From NCBI GenBank assembly GCA_963675135.1, contig OY776119.1, positions 3,038,001-3,102,000 of the forward strand: a stretch of DNA of 64,000 bases, read 5' to 3'. The translations under genes were made by a program, and so were the position numbers. The notes beneath the pieces are model-generated. The model ran no database searches. It had not been told where the DNA came from and was given only the letters and a program-made list of their open reading frames with translations. Positions 59,180-64,000 of this stretch are shown one piece after another. How positions within the stretch are numbered: position 1 is the stretch's first letter; the number at the start of each line of letters is the position of its first letter. This DNA is from Galeopsis tetrahit (lineage: Eukaryota > Streptophyta > Magnoliopsida > Lamiales > Lamiaceae).

Positions 59180-62156
59180 TCACAAAAGAAATGAAGCCTC
59201 TTCCTCCTCGTCGGTGAGGGTAATTTCGTCATTTCCGGTGGGCATGTATAATGAGCTAAACCCAGGCATTAGACTAGGATGCCCTTTAAACAACACTTCC
59301 ACAGTACGTATGAGACCATCTTTGTCAATTCTGCCAAAACAAAGAAATAAATAATTAAGAGAGTTGCACAAGTTATGTTACCAAGTATATAAACTTCCTT
59401 TATACCTGTTACCATAGTAATCGCTCATGACTTCAAGAAACTCATGGTATTTTTCTGTTTGATATTTGAACGTCTCCTTAACCTCCTCAAGATAAGGCGA
59501 TGGATCGATGGTGAGTTTTTGTGCACCGAAATCTGCAGCACTATATCATGTCAGATAATCAACACTATATTAAGGACAATAGAAAGTAAGAAAAAAAAGA
59601 GGATATAGTTCAAGTCATACCAATAATGTGAATTTGAAAATCAATGTTCCCAAGCTCCAGTTGCTCCTCTTGTATCCTTTTAGCAGAATCTTCAGCAGAT
59701 TTGGAACATCCAACCAACACAGTTGATTTGAGCGTTGGAATGTCTCCTATACTTGAAGGAATCTCTTCCAATACTTCTAAATATCGGAGAACAAGGCGTT
59801 CAAGGCATGGAAAGTGGGTGTCTTCTGTCCTCCAGTATCTCAGCGTACAACACTCAAGTAGCAAGAATTTAAGGCTTTGGAATTGCCCTTCAACTGTTTC
59901 CCATTCAGATCCCCAGAAGGCATCTCCACCCAATATAAGATATTGAAGAAGGGGCAACAAACCTATCTTTGTTGCACACTCCTCCCAATTGAGTCTGGTG
60001 CCATATAAAGTCAGCTTCTTCAGTGAATCTGGAAAGTGGATGTTCTGAGCTAAATTGGACTGTAACGTGAGATGAAGGGATTGAAGATTTGTTAGATGAA
60101 CAATATTGTTGAGACCCAAATCATGATTGTACACTGATTCCCCATAACGTATTTTTAATGTCTTGATATTCGGGATTCTCTTAATCACCGCTTGACTACA
60201 CTTCAGGTTACTTACACATAGTGTTTGTAAGTATTTCAAGATAATGTCGTTTTCCCCATCTGCCAGTTCAAGACAATTGATCATGGCATGCCTAAGCAGA
60301 GGCAGCTCCCAGATTTCAGATGGTGCCTCTACAATCCCACAAGAAAAGGGAATAACAACCTTAAGTGTCTGTAGATTCCAAAGGTGAAACCACGAAGAAG
60401 GAAAGCTGGATAATTGAGGCAATCTGAGAACAATAGAAAGGAATCGCAAGTTTGGTTTTTTGAAAATAGCTTCTACAGAAGCTAAGCTACAATGAAAATC
60501 ATGATCCCCTGAATATACCCTCAGCAACCTAAAATTATGTGATTCTACAAGTTCAGGCCAATCAACTGTTGAAATCAAAGAGCGGGTAAGTGATGCAGAT
60601 TCTAAAGCAGGCGAAGTTTTCTCTTCTGTGTTGTGATGAATACAAATACGGCGCTCCATATTCATGCATTCTGGAATGTTGAGATCCCACTGATGCTTTA
60701 ATACACAAAGAAATCTTTGTTTCCGAGCTTCCCTTAAGCATAGATCCCTTACGAGATCATGAAGTTTGCATACTTTTGCTTTCCCATTCCAGCGTAACTC
60801 GACAACTAAAATGAGGTTTCTGTCAATAAGCTCATTGATACACTCTTCTGCAACTTCTTCTAATGTTTTGCCCTTAGTTGGTCTCAGAATTCCTTCAGCA
60901 ACCCATAATTGGATGAGATTCGTAACACGAATCTTATAATCTTCTCGAAAAATTCCCATGTACAGAAAACATGGCTTTAGATGTATTGGCAACTCCTTAT
61001 AACTCGTGTGCAGTATTCGTAAGCAAGAATCTCCATCCTCCAAATTGATGAGTGAATTCAGATTTTGTAAAGTATATTCCCAATGTGCTCTTGTCCCGTT
61101 GGATTTTTTTAAGTGTCCTCCAATCACAACTATTGACAAAGGAAGCCCTCTACAATATCTTGCAATCTCCTTGCCTATGTTCTCCAATTCAATAGGGCAC
61201 CATAATTCTTTGCCAAACACAATATTACAGAGGAGATACCAACTCTTATCCTCATCTAGAAAATTCATTTGAAAGACATGAGAACCACTTAACTCAAAAG
61301 CCAGACTTGACAATCTAGTGGTTATCATGATTCTACTTCCATTGTTATTATCTGGAAAAAAGCTCCTAATTTCGTCAAAAGCCTCAGCACTCCATATGTC
61401 ATCCATAACAATTAAATACTTCCTACCCCATAACATTTTGTGTACTCCTTCTCCTAATTCATTATCACTCATCTCACCCTCTTTGTTTCCCTGAAAAAGA
61501 ATTTGCCCAAGGATATTTGTCCTAGTATACTCTTGTGAAATAGTAACCCAAGCGAGAGTGTCAAAGCGTTGAACAATGAGTGGTTTTTCATAAATATATT
61601 TAGCAAGTGTGGTCTTACCAATTCCACCCATTCCAACAATGGGGACGATCTGCAGACTGCTTTGTTGTCCGACGAGCTTATCCAAAACTTGGATAACAAT
61701 GGCATCATCAAACACCGGCGTGGTGCTGCTCTGCAACGTGGAAGCAGTGGAAACTGAAGAACTCGTATGCAGATGATGATGCTGCAGGGATCTCATTGTC
61801 TTCTGTTGGATGATCTCCATCACCTTTGTCTTGATCAAATCCATCTCTTTTATCAATATTTCCAGACTTCCATGCAAGTCAACACCATAATCACTTGTGG
61901 ATGTAGCATGCTCAATTTGATCCACTATATGGGTTTCGATCACATCTTCAGCTGCATAAGCTGCAGCGGCGATGCGTCTCTCCAACTCATCGTCATCTTC
62001 GCAGGGATAACGTTCAAGGAAATCTTGGAAGAAGGTAATGTTTTGGGTGAGAGAGTCCACCTGAGATTGGTGGAGAGAAATGGGAGGGCGAGGATGAATT
62101 TTGATGTGATTTAAGGTGTGGAATACAGAAAGCACAGCTGCATAAGCTGATGCCAT
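59180..62156 (-). CDS. R1-type CC-NB-LRR with integrated C-terminal PAH (SIN3-like) domain
   Basis: About 937 residues in three exons: 59621-62156, 59406-59532, 59180-59330; introns GT-AG, phases 1 and 2, all consistent. CC 1-150. NB-ARC with P-loop GMGGIGKTT (about 174-182), kinase 2 VMDDIWS (about 250), SRIMITTRLS, CRGLPLSIVVIGG (about 336) and LHDLVRDLC (about 464). LRR about 480-845. Exons 2-3 encode a paired amphipathic helix: KLTIDPSPYLEEVKETF, EKYHEFLEVMSDYY, IRTVEVLFKGHPSLMPGF, then NDEITLTDEEEE. This follows the SIN3 PAH pattern (YL..V...F....EKY..FLEVM ... V..LFKGH..L..GF). PAH domains bind short helices of transcription factors to recruit histone deacetylases. Divergent from the NLR at 62742. 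Without splicing the frame ends at 59610. Confidence 0.88.
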
Positions 62157-62741
62157 CTCACAAAAGTTTGTCTTGCTCTGTAAATTGAGTTGCAGAAATG
62201 AAGAAGGTAAGATCTGGTCATTTCTGAAAATCAGCTGTCTAATGATACTATAATACTAGATAAGATTCTGACGGTAATAAAATTTCTTTACATTATGTAT
62301 TATATATAAAAAATTAATTTGTTCATCATAATAAAAATTTCAAAACTCATGAAATAAATAGAAGGCTCTCCATTTAGTTGACTACTCCTATAAATAGGAC
62401 TACTTGCATGCTTGTTAGAAAAGGAAATTCTGTGGTTCTAACACTTATTAGATTCAAGCATAAGAGTCCAACTTATACTGGAATAACTAATTTAATCCCT
62501 TACTTTATGCCAGTCAAAGGAAGCAAGTGGAGTACAATTTTTTTTCGTAATTAATAATTATGTTTGACCCTCTTATGAGGAGATAAAGTCTCAATTTACA
62601 TTCATCCATTCACACCATATCTCTTCAACTTTAATCATACACAAGAATCAAATCAACTCAAATAATCCATTTCTCGATTTATGTTCTCTGTATCTTTCTA
62701 ATTTTATTGAATTTCCCAAAGGACGTAAGATCTTTGTTGGG
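62157..62741. promoter_or_regulatory. Shared divergent promoter of two NLR genes
   Basis: 585 bp between the two start codons. cctataaatagg at 62387-62398 is nearly palindromic and reads as a TATA-like box on both strands. No other feature was recognised. Confidence 0.55.
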
Positions 62742-64000
62742 ATGGCAGCAGCTTATGCAGCTCTGCTTTCTCTGTTCCACACCTTAACTAACATCAACAA
62801 ACACCCTTCCCCTCCCATTTCTCTTGACCAAAAACAGCTTCATTCTCTCACCCAAAACCTCACTTTCTTGCTACATTTTCTTGAACATTATTCCAGCGAA
62901 GACGACGACGTCCTGGAGAGACGCATCACCGCTGCAGCTTATGCAGCTGAAGATGTAATCGAATCAAACATATTGCATCAAATTCATGCTGGTGATAGCA
63001 TAAACATCAGCCCCGTTGACTTGCATCAAGGTCTTGAAAGAGTGATACAAGACATGGATTTGATCAAGAAAGATCATGTTATGGAAGTCATGAAGGGATC
63101 CCAACGTCACCATCTGCATACAAACTCCTCTGCTTCTTCAGGCCCCACGGCGAGGAGGTTCGACGATGTCTTAATCAACAAAGTTTTGGATAAGCTCGTC
63201 GCACAACAAAGCCGTCTCCAGATCATCCCCATTGTCGGAATGGGTGGAATTGGTAAGACCACACTTGCTAAATATATTTACGAAAAACCACTTATTGTCC
63301 AACACTTTGACATTCTTGCTTGGGTTACCATATCACAAGAGTATAGTAGGAGAAGTATTTTACAACTTCTTTGTCAAGAGATCAAAGTGAGCAAGAATGT
63401 TTCGAGTGAGATGAGTGAAGATGAAATAGGACTTGTTTTATACCAACATTTATTTGGTAGAAGGTATTTCATTGTGTTGGATGACATATGGAGTATTGAA
63501 GCTTGGGATCAAGTTAAGTCCTTTTTTCCGAATAATGATGGCGGAAGTAGAATTATGATAACCACTAGGCTCTCGAATTTGGCTTTCGAACTGAGTGGTT
63601 CTCGTGACTTTCATATTCAATTTCTAGATGAGGATAAGAGTTGGGATCTTCTTGAAAAAATCGTGTTTGGTAAACTAGATTGCCCGATTGAGTTGGAGGA
63701 CATCGGAAAGGAGATTGCAAGAAAATGCAGAGGGCTTCCTTTGTCAGTAGCTGTGATCGGAGGACTTTTGACAAAATCCAACATGACACGAGCATACTGG
63801 GAATATACTTTACAAAATCTAAACTCACTCATTAATTTGGAGGACAATGAGTATTGCTTGCAATTATTGGGCACAAGTTATAAGGAGTTGTCCGTACATC
63901 TAAAGCCATGTTTTCTGTACATGGGAGTTTTTCCGGAGGACTATAAAATCAATGTGTCTGAGCTCATCAAATTGTGGGTTTCGGAAGGGATTCTGAAGCC
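62742..64000 (+). CDS. R1-type CC-NB-LRR, 3' part off the right edge
   Basis: Open from ATG 62742 to the window end (419 codons seen). Starts MAAAYAALLSLFHTLTNI like the NLR at 49631. P-loop GMGGIGKTT (about 166-174), FDILAWVTISQEYSRRSI, kinase 2 VLDDIWS (intact Asp-Asp), SRIMITTRLS, CRGLPLSVAVIGG, CFLYMGVFPEDYKI, and the start of the ARC2 block LWVSEGILKP. It has no frameshift, and CC is shorter than that of 49631 because the internal CC duplication is absent. It is head-to-head with the NLR-PAH gene, so may be its partner. Its C-terminal exon type (acidic or PAH) is unknown. Confidence 0.9.
   Translation, partial: MAAAYAALLSLFHTLTNINKHPSPPISLDQKQLHSLTQNLTFLLHFLEHYSSEDDDVLERRITAAAYAAEDVIESNILHQIHAGDSINISPVDLHQGLERVIQDMDLIKKDHVMEVMKGSQRHHLHTNSSASSGPTARRFDDVLINKVLDKLVAQQSRLQIIPIVGMGGIGKTTLAKYIYEKPLIVQHFDILAWVTISQEYSRRSILQLLCQEIKVSKNVSSEMSEDEIGLVLYQHLFGRRYFIVLDDIWSIEAWDQVKSFFPNNDGGSRIMITTRLSNLAFELSGSRDFHIQFLDEDKSWDLLEKIVFGKLDCPIELEDIGKEIARKCRGLPLSVAVIGGLLTKSNMTRAYWEYTLQNLNSLINLEDNEYCLQLLGTSYKELSVHLKPCFLYMGVFPEDYKINVSELIKLWVSEGILK

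Noticed and set aside
59180..59371. A separate small gene for the PAH-like segment
   Set aside because: No own start codon in a good context, no promoter-like gap, and the exon phases join exactly to the LRR exon; SIN3 genes are also much larger. Transcript data could still overturn this.

Overview
This is plant nuclear DNA: AT-rich, with intron-containing genes, nested LTR retrotransposons, MITEs and MULE-type elements, and a cluster of R1-class (late-blight-resistance-like) CC-NB-LRR genes. That NLR subclass suggests an asterid eudicot, perhaps Lamiales; this is inference from family knowledge only.

Layout. (1) 1-11898: two nested Ty3 retrotransposons on the minus strand. An Athila-type element (LTR 4837-6700, internal part 1-4836, running off the left edge) sits in the RNase H region of a Tat-type element (LTR 11120-11898). 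(2) 11899-18312: gene-poor, with a rearranged MULE-like block, a dispersed repeat, a palindromic repeat and a Stowaway-like MITE. (3) 18636-25567: an SBT3-like subtilase gene of ten exons whose introns are full of MITEs and whose last exon lacks a usable splice acceptor. (4) 27564-38492: a HOTHEAD-like GMC oxidoreductase gene with a C-terminal KDEL. Its exon 2 is split by a very young Copia element (28001-34721, target duplication ACGGT), which itself carries a solo LTR (30700-32052). (5) 39010-44600: an orphan NLR 3' relic, then three MULE-like elements with clean 9-bp target duplications, a truncated fourth and an Athila LTR fragment. (6) 45576-45925: a small 8-cysteine defensin-like gene between inverted copies of its own promoter. 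(7) 47290-64000: an NLR cluster with two full NLR genes, one NLR running off the right edge, four NLR relics, and the conserved BCD1 (box C/D snoRNA protein 1) gene with a truncated tandem copy.

Most notable: the minus-strand NLR (59180-62156) splices from its LRR exon into two exons encoding a SIN3-type paired amphipathic helix (PAH) domain. It is divergently paired, 585 bp apart, with the plus-strand NLR starting at 62742. Head-to-head NLR pairs in which one partner carries an integrated non-NLR domain are the known layout of sensor/helper immune receptor pairs, so an NLR-PAH pair would be a candidate receptor system watching effectors that target SIN3/HDAC co-repressor interactions. The related NLR at 49631 uses the same phase-1 intron to reach a different C-terminal exon, an acidic tail. 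A relic 20 kb away still carries the start of the PAH-type exon.
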